NCBI RefSeq assembly: GCF_019429485.1
Contig: NZ_JAHXZN010000002.1
Coordinates: forward strand, 310,001-374,000
Direction of reading: 5' to 3'
DNA: 64,000 nt
DNA from: Sphingomonas citri
GTDB lineage: Bacteria; Pseudomonadota; Alphaproteobacteria; Sphingomonadales; Sphingomonadaceae
Shown: in pieces, positions 35,260 through 43,112 of the stretch
Layout of the letters: every line of letters starts with the position of its first letter
Numbering within the stretch: position 1 is the first letter of the stretch
Program-made: the position numbers and the translations under genes
The notes under the pieces: model-generated
Database searches by the model: none
Told to the model about the DNA's origin: nothing
The model's input: the letters and a program-made list of their open reading frames with translations, nothing else

Positions 35260-37731
35260 GTGGCGACCCAGCCTGCCCTGTTCGATGCCGGGACCAACGC
35301 CCGCCGCTGGCTCGACGATTATGCCGGCGGCGCCGACGACGCGATGCGCGCGGGCGAGGCTACCGCAGCGCTGGCGATGCTCGAGGAGCTCGCCGCCGTC
35401 GCGGGCGATGATCTCGGCCACGCGCGCGAGCGGGTGCAGCGCCATGCCGCCGACATCGGCACTGGCTTCCGCATCATCGGCGAGGACAGCGAGCGCCCGT
35501 GGCCGGTCAGCCCGATCCCGCTGCTGATCGACGCCGACGAGTGGACCCGGATCGAGCGCGGCGTGGCCCAACGCGCCGACCTGCTCGAGACGATCCTCCA
35601 GGACCTGTACGGCGCGGCACAGCTGGTCGAGCGCGGCCACCTGCCCGCCACGCTCGTCACCGGCAGCCCCTATTTCCTCCGACCGCTCGTCGGCCTGACG
35701 CCTCCAGGCGGCTATCACCTCCGCTTCGTCGCGGTCGATCTCGGGCGCGGCCCCTCGGGGGAGTGGCGCGTGCTCGCCGACCAGCTGCGTGCGCCCACCG
35801 GCGCAGGCTATGCGCTGGAGAACCGGCTCGCGGTGAGCCGCACGCTCGGCGGATTGCAAGGGCGGCTCAACGTGCGCCGCCACGCCCCCTTCTTCGCTGC
35901 CTTCCGCGACGGGCTCGCCGCCGCGTGCCGCCGCAGCGACCCGCGGATCGGGCTGCTCACCCCCGGCCGCTACAATCCCAGCTATCCCGAGCAGGCGCAT
36001 CTCGCACGCTACCTCGGGCTGCTGCTGGTCGAGGGGGACGATCTCGCCGCGCTCGAGGACCGGCTGTACGTGCGCACGATCGGCGGGCTCAAGCGCGTCG
36101 ACGCGCTCTGGCGGCGGCTCGACCCGCGGCTGCTGGACCCGCTCGCGTTCGACTCGCACTCGCGCATCGGCGTGCCGGGGCTGATCGACGCCTGGGCCGC
36201 GGGCAATGTCGTGCTCGCCAACGCGCCCGGCGCGGGGGTGCTGGAGAGTGCAGCGTTCGGCGCCTTCCTGCCTCAGCTCGCCACCCGGCTAACCGGTGCG
36301 GACCTGATGCTGCCTAACATCGCCACTTGGTGGTGCGGCCAGGAACGCGAGGCGCAGCACGTCGCCGCCGAGCTGCCGTCGCTGCTGCTCTCCTCCGCCT
36401 TCGGCGCGCGCACGCTCGGCCTGCCCGGCGAGGCGGCAGTGGCAGGCGCCGACCTCTCCGAGGCGCAGCGTGCCGCGCTGCTGGAAGGGATGGCGGCGCG
36501 GCCGCAGGACTATGTCGGGCAGGAGATCGTCCGCCTCTCGACCATGCCCGTGGTGATCGCCGACCGGATGGAGCCGCGCCCCTTCACGCTGCGGGTCTTC
36601 GCCGCGCGCGACCGCGACGGGCGCTGGCAGGTGATGCCCGGCGGCTTCGCACGTATCGGCGCCCACCCGGATCCACGCGCGGCGGTCATGGGCGAGGGCA
36701 GCTGGTCCGCCGATGTCTGCGTTCATGGTAGCGATCCGGTCGCGCCGGTGTCGCTGCTGCCCGCGGTCGACACGCTCCACGTGCGCCGCAATCCGGGCAC
36801 GCTGCCGAGCCGGGTCGCGGACAATTTCTTCTGGCTCGGCCGCTATCTCGAGCGCGGCGAGGCGATGCTCGCGGTGATCCGCGTGATGCTGGGCAACTCG
36901 ATCGACGCAGACGCCGGCGCCGCGCTCGGCACCGCGACGGTTGGCAAATTGGTCAACGAGCTGGTCGGTGCGGGTGCCGCGCCGGCACCGCCATCGCTGC
37001 GCCGCGCCGACCTCACCCAGTTCGCGCGCACCGCGATGGAGGCGCGCGCCGACGGCTGGCAGTCGGTCGCCGCGATCAACGCGCACGCGCAGCGGATCGC
37101 GGGCGGCTCGCGCGACCGGCTCTCCGCCGACATGATCCGGCTGCTCGACGCGCCTTTCCCCACGCACCGCGGGCTGCTCGACCGCGCCGGCTCGCTCCAG
37201 CGCCGCTACGCCGCCATCGCGGGACTGTCGGCAGAGCATATGGGGCGAACCGCGGCGTGGCGCTTCCACGACCTCGGCCGGCGCATCGAGCGCGCGCAGG
37301 CGATCGCGCGCGCCGCGCGGGTGTTCGGCGCGACCGGTGCCTCGCTCGACGACCTCTCGACCCTGCTCGACCTCGGCGACAGTCAGATCAGCTACCGCCA
37401 GCGCTATCTCACCGGGATCGCGCGCGTGCCCGTGCTCGACCTGGTCGTGCTCGATCCCGGCAACCCGCGCGCGCTGATGTTCCAGGTCGAGGCGATCCGC
37501 GACCATCTCGCCCGGCTGCCGGTACTGGAGGACGACGGCATGGCCGAGGCGCAGCAGATCGAGGCGACCGAGCTGTACGCGATGGTCGCGCCCGAACAGG
37601 CCGCGACGCTGACCGGCGAGCTGCTGCTCGCGGTCGAGCAGCGGCTCGGGCGGCTGTCCGACGCGGTGGCGCGGCGCTACTTCCTGCAGGGCGCGGAGCC
37701 GCTGCGCGCGGGCGGGCTGACGCTGGCATGA
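35260..37731 (+). CDS. circularly permuted ATP-grasp / alpha-E domain fusion protein
   Basis: An 823-residue fusion. Residues 1 to about 500 are a circularly permuted ATP-grasp amidoligase (RIERGVAQRADLLETILQDL with the LYG turn, LTPPGGYHLRFVAVDLGRGP, LTPGRYNPSYPEQAHLARYL, then VGQEIVRLSTMPVV). Residues about 510-823 are the all-helical alpha-E domain (RVADNFFWLGRYLERGEAM, HLGRRIER-type helices, QISYRQRYLTGIARVPVLDL). In many genomes these are two adjacent genes that travel with a transglutaminase and an Ntn-hydrolase and are predicted to make a peptide-type modification. The GTG start has GGAGG six bases upstream. Its stop overlaps the transglutaminase ATG. Confidence 0.88.
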   Translation: MATQPALFDAGTNARRWLDDYAGGADDAMRAGEATAALAMLEELAAVAGDDLGHARERVQRHAADIGTGFRIIGEDSERPWPVSPIPLLIDADEWTRIERGVAQRADLLETILQDLYGAAQLVERGHLPATLVTGSPYFLRPLVGLTPPGGYHLRFVAVDLGRGPSGEWRVLADQLRAPTGAGYALENRLAVSRTLGGLQGRLNVRRHAPFFAAFRDGLAAACRRSDPRIGLLTPGRYNPSYPEQAHLARYLGLLLVEGDDLAALEDRLYVRTIGGLKRVDALWRRLDPRLLDPLAFDSHSRIGVPGLIDAWAAGNVVLANAPGAGVLESAAFGAFLPQLATRLTGADLMLPNIATWWCGQEREAQHVAAELPSLLLSSAFGARTLGLPGEAAVAGADLSEAQRAALLEGMAARPQDYVGQEIVRLSTMPVVIADRMEPRPFTLRVFAARDRDGRWQVMPGGFARIGAHPDPRAAVMGEGSWSADVCVHGSDPVAPVSLLPAVDTLHVRRNPGTLPSRVADNFFWLGRYLERGEAMLAVIRVMLGNSIDADAGAALGTATVGKLVNELVGAGAAPAPPSLRRADLTQFARTAMEARADGWQSVAAINAHAQRIAGGSRDRLSADMIRLLDAPFPTHRGLLDRAGSLQRRYAAIAGLSAEHMGRTAAWRFHDLGRRIERAQAIARAARVFGATGASLDDLSTLLDLGDSQISYRQRYLTGIARVPVLDLVVLDPGNPRALMFQVEAIRDHLARLPVLEDDGMAEAQQIEATELYAMVAPEQAATLTGELLLAVEQRLGRLSDAVARRYFLQGAEPLRAGGLTLA

Positions 37732-38660
37732 GCGACGTGCTCACGCCCGCGCCGCTTCCCGCCGTCGCGGGACAGGTCATGCGCTACGACATCGTCCACG
37801 TCACCCGCTTCGACTATGGGAATGCCGTCAAGTTCGCGCGCTGCAACCTGCGGCTGCGCCCGATCGACTGGCCGGGGCAGCGCGTCGAGTCCTACGCGCT
37901 GACGGTCGCGCCGGCCGGGCGTGTCCAGCCGGCGCGTGCCGAGGCCGGGCTGGCGCATGTCGCGCGGCTGGTGATCGAGGAGCCGGTGCGCTCGCTGACG
38001 ATCGAGAGCCGCGCGCGCGTGACGATCGATCGCGCCGTGCCCGTGCCGCAGGCGGACGACCCATCGCTCGCGGAGGTAGCGGCACTGGCGCGCGCCTCGA
38101 ACGACCTCTCCGCGGCCGGGCCGGCGGCCTATCTCTTCCCGTCGCCGCTGATCCCGCTCGATCCCGCCATCGCCGATTATTGCCGCGCCGATCTCGCTCC
38201 CGGGCGCAACGCGCTGGACGCGGGAATCGCGCTGGCGCGGCGCATCCAGCGCGACTTCGTCTTCGATCCCGCCGCCACCTTGGTCGACACCCCGCCGCAC
38301 GAGGCGTTCCGCCAACGCCGCGGCGTGTGCCAGGATTTCGCCCAGGTGATGATCACCGGGCTGCGCGCCGCCGGTCTGCCCGCCGCTTACGCCTCGGGCT
38401 ATATCCGCACGCTGCCCCCGCCCGGACAGGAGCGGCTGGTCGGGGCCGACGCCACCCACGCCTGGGTGCTGCTGTGGTGCGGCCCCGCGCGCGGCTGGGT
38501 TGGGCTCGACCCCACCAACGGCATCTGGATGGCGAGCGACCATGTCGTGGTCGCGATCGGGCGCGACTATGCCGAGATCGCGCCGGTCGACGGTGTGGTG
38601 CTCGGCTCGGGCGCACAGGCGATGGAGGTCAACGTCGACGTCGCGCCGCTGGCCGGCTGA
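37728..38660 (+). CDS. transglutaminase-like cysteine protease domain protein
   Basis: A 310-residue cytoplasmic protein coupled (ATGA overlap) to the ATP-grasp/alpha-E gene. Residues about 17-110 are the bacterial transglutaminase-like N-terminal domain (MRYDIVHVTRFDYGNAVKFA, NLRLRPIDWPGQRV). The catalytic triad is complete: Cys201 in RRGVCQDFAQVM, His244 in GADATHAWV and Asp261 in GLDPTNG. ASGYIRT before the His is usual for the family. Its presumed job is hydrolysis or transfer at an amide bond made by the partner ATP-grasp enzyme. The usual fourth partner, an Ntn-type hydrolase, is not next to it. Confidence 0.92.
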   Translation: MSDVLTPAPLPAVAGQVMRYDIVHVTRFDYGNAVKFARCNLRLRPIDWPGQRVESYALTVAPAGRVQPARAEAGLAHVARLVIEEPVRSLTIESRARVTIDRAVPVPQADDPSLAEVAALARASNDLSAAGPAAYLFPSPLIPLDPAIADYCRADLAPGRNALDAGIALARRIQRDFVFDPAATLVDTPPHEAFRQRRGVCQDFAQVMITGLRAAGLPAAYASGYIRTLPPPGQERLVGADATHAWVLLWCGPARGWVGLDPTNGIWMASDHVVVAIGRDYAEIAPVDGVVLGSGAQAMEVNVDVAPLAG

Positions 38661-38675
38661 GCCCGCGGCTCAGCC
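38655..38675. terminator. hairpin shared by two convergent genes
   Basis: A perfect nine-pair inverted repeat, GGCTGAGCC-CGC-GGCTCAGCC. It contains the stop codon of the transglutaminase gene and that of the convergent Hpt gene. There is no T tract on either side. It could serve as a bidirectional terminator or a block to antisense transcription. Confidence 0.35.
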
Positions 38676-39281
38676 GCGCCGCGCGATCGTCTCGATCGCA
38701 TGGGCCGCGGCGCGACGCGCGCTGTCGGCCAACGCGGTCTCGCCCTCCGAGAAGCGCAGCCACAGCCGGCCGAGCGCGGCGAAGCCGAGCGTCCCCGCGA
38801 TTCCTGCGACGCGATGCGCCATGTCCGCCAGTGCGGCCGGATCGCGCTCGTCGCGCGCGGCCACCAGCATCGCGCCGAAGCGCTCGACCAGCGCCGTCAC
38901 CTCGGCGGCACCGAAGCTCGCCTCGAGCCGGTCGAGCGTCGCCCATGTGGCGTCGCGGTGCCAGTCCGCGAGCGCGCCGGCGAGCGCCTCGGGCATGGCC
39001 GCCGCCGACACCGCCGCGTCATAGCCGAGCGCGCGCCAATCGTGCCGGTCGATCCAGTCGTCCGGCGCGAGCGCGACCACGGGGAGGTACGGCACCTCGG
39101 CCAGCGCACGAACCCGCGCGGGCGCCGGTGCGCCGGGCGTGATCGCGACGAGCGCGGCGTCGGGCGGGCCGGCGTCGGCGCACGGACCGGCCGCCCCGTC
39201 GCAGAGCCGCCAGCCGGCGACGTGCAGCGTGGTCGCGGCGGGTCCGACGAGCATGAGACAGTGATTCTTCTTTATCCGCAT
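38670..39281 (-). CDS. Hpt phosphotransfer protein with a degenerate receiver-like N-terminus
   Basis: A 203-residue protein starting at the ATG at 39281 (MRIKKNHCLMLVGP). The C-terminal half (about 110-200) is an Hpt helical domain: the phosphorylatable His156 lies in MAHRVAGIAGTLGFAALGRL. The N-terminal half has the rhythm of a receiver domain (LMLVGPAATTLH, PPDAALVAITPG, VPYLPVVALAPDD) but lacks the Asp in the strand-3 position, reading LVAI where LLDx is expected. It is divergent from a LuxR-type response regulator, a hybrid kinase and a single receiver, so it probably shuttles phosphate in that relay. The receiver-like reading of the N-terminus is inference. Confidence 0.75.
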   Translation of the reverse strand: MRIKKNHCLMLVGPAATTLHVAGWRLCDGAAGPCADAGPPDAALVAITPGAPAPARVRALAEVPYLPVVALAPDDWIDRHDWRALGYDAAVSAAAMPEALAGALADWHRDATWATLDRLEASFGAAEVTALVERFGAMLVAARDERDPAALADMAHRVAGIAGTLGFAALGRLWLRFSEGETALADSARRAAAHAIETIARRG

Positions 39282-39370
39282 CAAAGTTCCACCGTTCCGG
39301 TCGAAAAATCGCTCGACAGACCGGTCCCATCGCGAAACCTTCCTACCGGAAAAAAGATAAGCAAGTCGGT

Positions 39371-40024
39371 ATGATGTCAGAGCAGGAGCAGAGATTAGGG
39401 GGTCGAGCCCTCGTCGCTGACGATCACCCGCTGACTCGCGAGGGGTTGTCGCTTGCCGCACGGGCGGCGCTGCCCGGCGTCTCGGTGGTCGCGGTGGGTA
39501 CCGTGGGCGAGGCGAGCGAGGCCGCCGCGCGCGGACCGTTCCGCATGATCCTGCTCGACTTCCACCTGCCCGACGCGAACGGCTTCTCGGGCCTGCTGAC
39601 CTTGCAGATGCACGCGCCGCGGACGCCGGTGGTGCTCGTCACCGCCAGCGAGGAGCCATCGCTGGTCGAGGCGGCGCGCGCGCTCGGCGCCGCCGGCTAT
39701 CTGTTCAAGAGTCTGCCGCTCGACGCTTTGGCCGAGCGGCTGCGCCGGATCGACGCGGGCCAGACCGCCTTCCCACCGATCAACGGCGCCGCGCCCCAGC
39801 TCGGCGACCTTCGCGCGCGCATCGAGACGCTCTCGCCGGCGCAGCGCGGCGTGCTGATCGCGCTCGCCGACGGTCGCTCGAACAAGCAGCTCGCGCGCGA
39901 CCTCGACGTCACCGAGGCCACGATCAAGGCGCATATGACCGCGATCTTCCGCAAGTTGGGCGTGACCAACCGCGCGCAGGCGATGCTGGCGGTACAGCCG
40001 CTGCTCGGCGCCGCACCGCGGTGA
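39371..40024 (+). CDS. NarL/FixJ-type response regulator with LuxR DNA-binding domain
   Basis: A 217-residue regulator. The receiver domain (about 14-130) has the acidic pair in ALVADDHPLTREG, phospho-acceptor Asp63 in MILLDFHLPDANG, the switch Thr in VLVTASEE and Lys in GYLFKSLPLDAL. The LuxR helix-turn-helix (about 145-205) is ETLSPAQRGVLIALADGRSN, KQLARDLDVTEATIKAHM and FRKLGVTNRAQAM. Two adjacent ATG codons could serve as start. Its stop overlaps the GTG of the hybrid kinase gene, so they are translated as a pair, and the kinase is the likely phosphodonor. Confidence 0.93.
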   Translation: MMSEQEQRLGGRALVADDHPLTREGLSLAARAALPGVSVVAVGTVGEASEAAARGPFRMILLDFHLPDANGFSGLLTLQMHAPRTPVVLVTASEEPSLVEAARALGAAGYLFKSLPLDALAERLRRIDAGQTAFPPINGAAPQLGDLRARIETLSPAQRGVLIALADGRSNKQLARDLDVTEATIKAHMTAIFRKLGVTNRAQAMLAVQPLLGAAPR

Positions 40025-42117
40025 CCGCGGTGGCGCGCCCCCGGCCGCCCTCGCGTCGACGCTTCCTGCTGGCCGCCGCGCTCGTCCCGCTGCTGATGAC
40101 GGCTCTGATCGCGTGGACCGACGCGGAATATGCGCGCTCGCTGCGGTTGCAGGCGGCGGCGACCCGCTCATTCGACCGCGAGCGCGCGCAGGTGATGCTG
40201 CTCTCCGCGATGAAGGACGCCGAGACCGCGCAACGCGGCTACCTCCTCACCGGCGATCCCGCCTTCCTCAATCCCTATGCGCCCGCCCGCCGCCTCGCGT
40301 CGAGACTGCGCGCGATGGAGGGAGTCGCCGCACCCGAGGTGGCCGCGCTGATCGACAGCAAGTTCGCCGAGCTGGACCGCACGCTCGCGCTTTTCCGCGG
40401 CGGGAAGCACGCCGCGGCGCGTGCCGCGGTGGCCGACGGCGAGGGCCGCCGCGTCATGGACCGGCTGCGCGCCGCCCTCGCGCGCGCGGGCACCAGCGAG
40501 CGGGCGCTGACCGCCGAACGCCGCGCCGCCTTCGCGCGGCAGCGGGGCGAGCTCCGGCTGCTGCTGCTCGCCACCGGCGCCGTGCTGACGCTTGCGCTGG
40601 CGGTGACGCTGCGCTCGCTGTGGCGGTCGCGCTGCGAGGCCTATGATGCCGCGCTCGACGCCTATGAGAAGGGCGAGCGCAATGCCGCGATCCTGCGCGG
40701 CACCAGCGACGCGCTGCTGATCCTCAATCCCAGCGGCACGATCGAGATGATCAACGACGCCGCCAGCGCGCTGCTCGGCTACACGCCCGAGGAGCTGGAG
40801 CGGCGCGACGTCGTCACGGTGCTGCGCATCGCCGAGGGCAGCGGCGCCTTCCACCAGCGCATCGGGCTGCACGACGGTCGGCTCGATCGCCCCCTCCTCA
40901 CCGACCGGGTCGCGCGCCACCGCGACGGCAGCGAGCGGCACGTCGACGTCGCTATCGGTGTGATGCGCGTGCCGAGCGGCGACCATCTCGTGCTGTCGCT
41001 GCGCGACGCCTCCGAGCGCACCCGGATCGAGCGCGCCAAGGACGAGTTGATCTCCACCATCGGGCACGAGCTGCGCACCCCGCTCACCTCGGTGGTGGGG
41101 TCGCTCGCGTTGCTGCGCGGCGGTGCCGCTATGGACCTGCCGCCCCAGGCGGCGCGGCTGGTCGACATCGCCGACAACAACGCGCGGCGCCTGATACGGC
41201 TGATCAACGATCTACTCGACATCGACCGGATCGAGTCCGGCCAGCTGGCGATGGCGCGCACGCCGCTCGACCTGCGCGAGGTGGTGGCGCGCGCCGCGCT
41301 CGACAGCGACGGCCTGGCGCGCAGCCGCGACGTGGTGCTCACCGACGCGTCCGCGAACGCCCCCGTGCCGGTCGAGGGCGACGCGGAGCGGCTGCTGCAG
41401 GTCGTCACGAACCTCGTCTCCAACGCGATCCACGCGTCCCCAGCGGGTGCCACGGTGACGATCGCGTCGCGGGTCGAGGCGGGGCGCGCGCTGATCGCCG
41501 TCGAGGATCGCGGCGAGGGCGTACCGGCGGCGGTGCGGCCGCGGCTGTTCGAGCGATTCGAGAGCGGCCGCGCCGCAACGCACGCGCCCGCCTCGGGGTT
41601 GGGGCTGGCGATCTCGCGCGAGATCGTCCGCCGCCACGACGGTACGATCTGGTTCGAGGACCGCGACGGCGGCGGTACGCGCTTCGCCTTCGCGCTGCCG
41701 TTACCTGGATCGGTGCTCGGAGGCACGCCCGCCTCCGACGCGCCGCTGCCGCTGCTGCTTCACCTCGATGACGACCCCGACGTCCGCGACACCGTCGCCG
41801 CGGCCCTCGTCGGGGTCGCACGCGTGCTGCCGGCGGCGAGCCTCGCCATGGCGCGCGCGCTGCTGCGCGGCGGCGCGCCGGACCTCGCATTGCTCGACAT
41901 GCAGGTGGTCGACGGGCACGGGCCCGAACTCGCGCCCGAGCTGGTCGACGCGAACGGTGCGCCGGTGCCGGTGGTGATCTACTCGGGCCAAGCGGTACCG
42001 CCCGCGCTCGCCGCCCGCGCGACGGCGGTGCTCACCAAGGGGCGCCACGATCTGCCCGAGCTGGTCGCGACGGTGCGGCGGCTGCTCGCCGAGCGACGCG
42101 CGCCGGTCGACGCCTGA
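40021..42117 (+). CDS. hybrid sensor histidine kinase (CHASE3-PAS-HisKA-HATPase-REC)
   Basis: A 698-residue membrane kinase. Transmembrane helix 1 (about 15-31) is followed by a CHASE3-like helical sensor (LLSAMKDAETAQRGYLLTGD), a second transmembrane helix near 181-199, a PAS domain (about 225-335; LNPSGTIEMINDAASALLGY), HisKA with His349 (STIGHELRTPLTSVVGS) and a HATPase (N box NLVSNAIHA, G boxes DRGEGV and GLGLAISREIV). The C-terminal receiver (about 580-698) carries DDDPD and Asp626 in LLDMQVVDG. The GTG start overlaps the regulator stop by four bases; its own stop overlaps the next receiver gene. The signal is unknown. Confidence 0.93.
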   Translation: MTAVARPRPPSRRRFLLAAALVPLLMTALIAWTDAEYARSLRLQAAATRSFDRERAQVMLLSAMKDAETAQRGYLLTGDPAFLNPYAPARRLASRLRAMEGVAAPEVAALIDSKFAELDRTLALFRGGKHAAARAAVADGEGRRVMDRLRAALARAGTSERALTAERRAAFARQRGELRLLLLATGAVLTLALAVTLRSLWRSRCEAYDAALDAYEKGERNAAILRGTSDALLILNPSGTIEMINDAASALLGYTPEELERRDVVTVLRIAEGSGAFHQRIGLHDGRLDRPLLTDRVARHRDGSERHVDVAIGVMRVPSGDHLVLSLRDASERTRIERAKDELISTIGHELRTPLTSVVGSLALLRGGAAMDLPPQAARLVDIADNNARRLIRLINDLLDIDRIESGQLAMARTPLDLREVVARAALDSDGLARSRDVVLTDASANAPVPVEGDAERLLQVVTNLVSNAIHASPAGATVTIASRVEAGRALIAVEDRGEGVPAAVRPRLFERFESGRAATHAPASGLGLAISREIVRRHDGTIWFEDRDGGGTRFAFALPLPGSVLGGTPASDAPLPLLLHLDDDPDVRDTVAAALVGVARVLPAASLAMARALLRGGAPDLALLDMQVVDGHGPELAPELVDANGAPVPVVIYSGQAVPPALAARATAVLTKGRHDLPELVATVRRLLAERRAPVDA

Positions 42118-42482
42118 TGCCGCTGCGCCTGCTCTTCGTCGACGACGACCCCGATATCCGCACCATCGTCGAGCTGGCGCTCGGGCTCGACCCGACGATC
42201 GCGCTGCGCGTCGCCGCCAGCGCGGGCGAGGCGTTGAACGCGCTCGCCGCGACGCAGCCCGACGCCGCGCTGCTCGACGTGTCGATGCCCGACATGGACG
42301 GGCCTGCGCTACTCGCCGCGCTGCACGACCGCAGCCCCGGTCTGCCGGTGATCTTCATGACCGCGCACGGGCGCGAGCGCGAGGTCGCGGCGCTGCGCGC
42401 GATCGGCGCGCGGGGCGTGATCGTCAAGCCGTTCGACCCGCTGTCGCTGTCGGCGCAGATCCGCGCGCTGCTCAGCGGCTGA
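42117..42482 (+). CDS. single-domain response regulator (CheY-like)
   Basis: A 121-residue stand-alone receiver with no output domain. The acidic pair is in LLFVDDDPDIRT, the phospho-acceptor Asp54 in AALLDVSMPDMDGPALL, Thr in VIFMTAHG and Lys in GVIVKPFDPLSL. The ATG shares its A with the stop of the kinase gene (TGATG), so it belongs to the same translation-coupled relay. It overlaps the convergent PilZ gene by 11 bases. Likely a phosphate sink or a partner for the divergent Hpt protein. Confidence 0.93.
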   Translation: MPLRLLFVDDDPDIRTIVELALGLDPTIALRVAASAGEALNALAATQPDAALLDVSMPDMDGPALLAALHDRSPGLPVIFMTAHGREREVAALRAIGARGVIVKPFDPLSLSAQIRALLSG

Positions 42483-43074
42483 GCGTCGCCTCCAATCGCG
42501 CGATCGCACCGGCGAGCTGGCGCACGCTGAGCGGGGCGGCGAACTCGATCGCGAACGCCTCGCCCCCGGTCCAGGCGAGCTTGCCGCGCACGACCAGCTC
42601 GGCATCGATCACCACCTCCATCGCGCTGCCGGCGTCGGCCGGGGGCGCACCCGCGACGCGCACCCCGCCGAGCCCGAGGTCGATCGCGCGATGCTCGGTG
42701 AGCCGCGCGTCGGTGACGAGCTCGACCGGGCCGTCGTAGCTGAACCGCGGGCTGCGCGGCGTCTCGGCCACCACGCGCAGCGTCTCCTCGCCGAGCGGCT
42801 CGTCGAAGCTCAGCCCTACCATCGCATCGCGGACCCAGCGCACCGTGGCGGCGCGCGCGATCAGCCCGCGCGTCTCGATCGTAACCGCGGTGCCGACGGC
42901 GGGCGGCGGATCGAGCTCGATACCCGCACCGCCCGGCCCGAGGTTGCGCACGGTGCAGACGTGCTGCCGTCCCGCGACCATCAGGCGCCCGAGCGCGTAG
43001 AGCGTGCGCTCGCGCGGGGTGGCGCGCTGCTCCTCGCCCGCGCGCGACGGCACCTGATCGGCCCCCTGGCTCAT
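42472..43074 (-). CDS. tandem PilZ domain protein
   Basis: A 200-residue protein started at the ATG at 43074, which has an ideal ribosome binding site (GGAGGACGGG); ATG codons 15 and 42 bases upstream lack one. The first PilZ domain (about 15-95) keeps the c-di-GMP RxxxR motif in QRATPRERT, while the second motif is NLGPGGAGIE, where the usual Ser is Gly. The second domain (about 105-190) has DLGLGGVRV but no RxxxR, so it is probably degenerate. It lies 38 bases downstream of the large barrel-protein gene on the same strand and may be co-transcribed with that operon. Its 3' end overlaps the convergent receiver gene. Confidence 0.82.
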   Translation of the reverse strand: MSQGADQVPSRAGEEQRATPRERTLYALGRLMVAGRQHVCTVRNLGPGGAGIELDPPPAVGTAVTIETRGLIARAATVRWVRDAMVGLSFDEPLGEETLRVVAETPRSPRFSYDGPVELVTDARLTEHRAIDLGLGGVRVAGAPPADAGSAMEVVIDAELVVRGKLAWTGGEAFAIEFAAPLSVRQLAGAIARLEATLSR

Positions 43075-43112
43075 CCCGTCCTCCGTCATGCGCCAGCGCG
43101 CCGCGTGATTGG

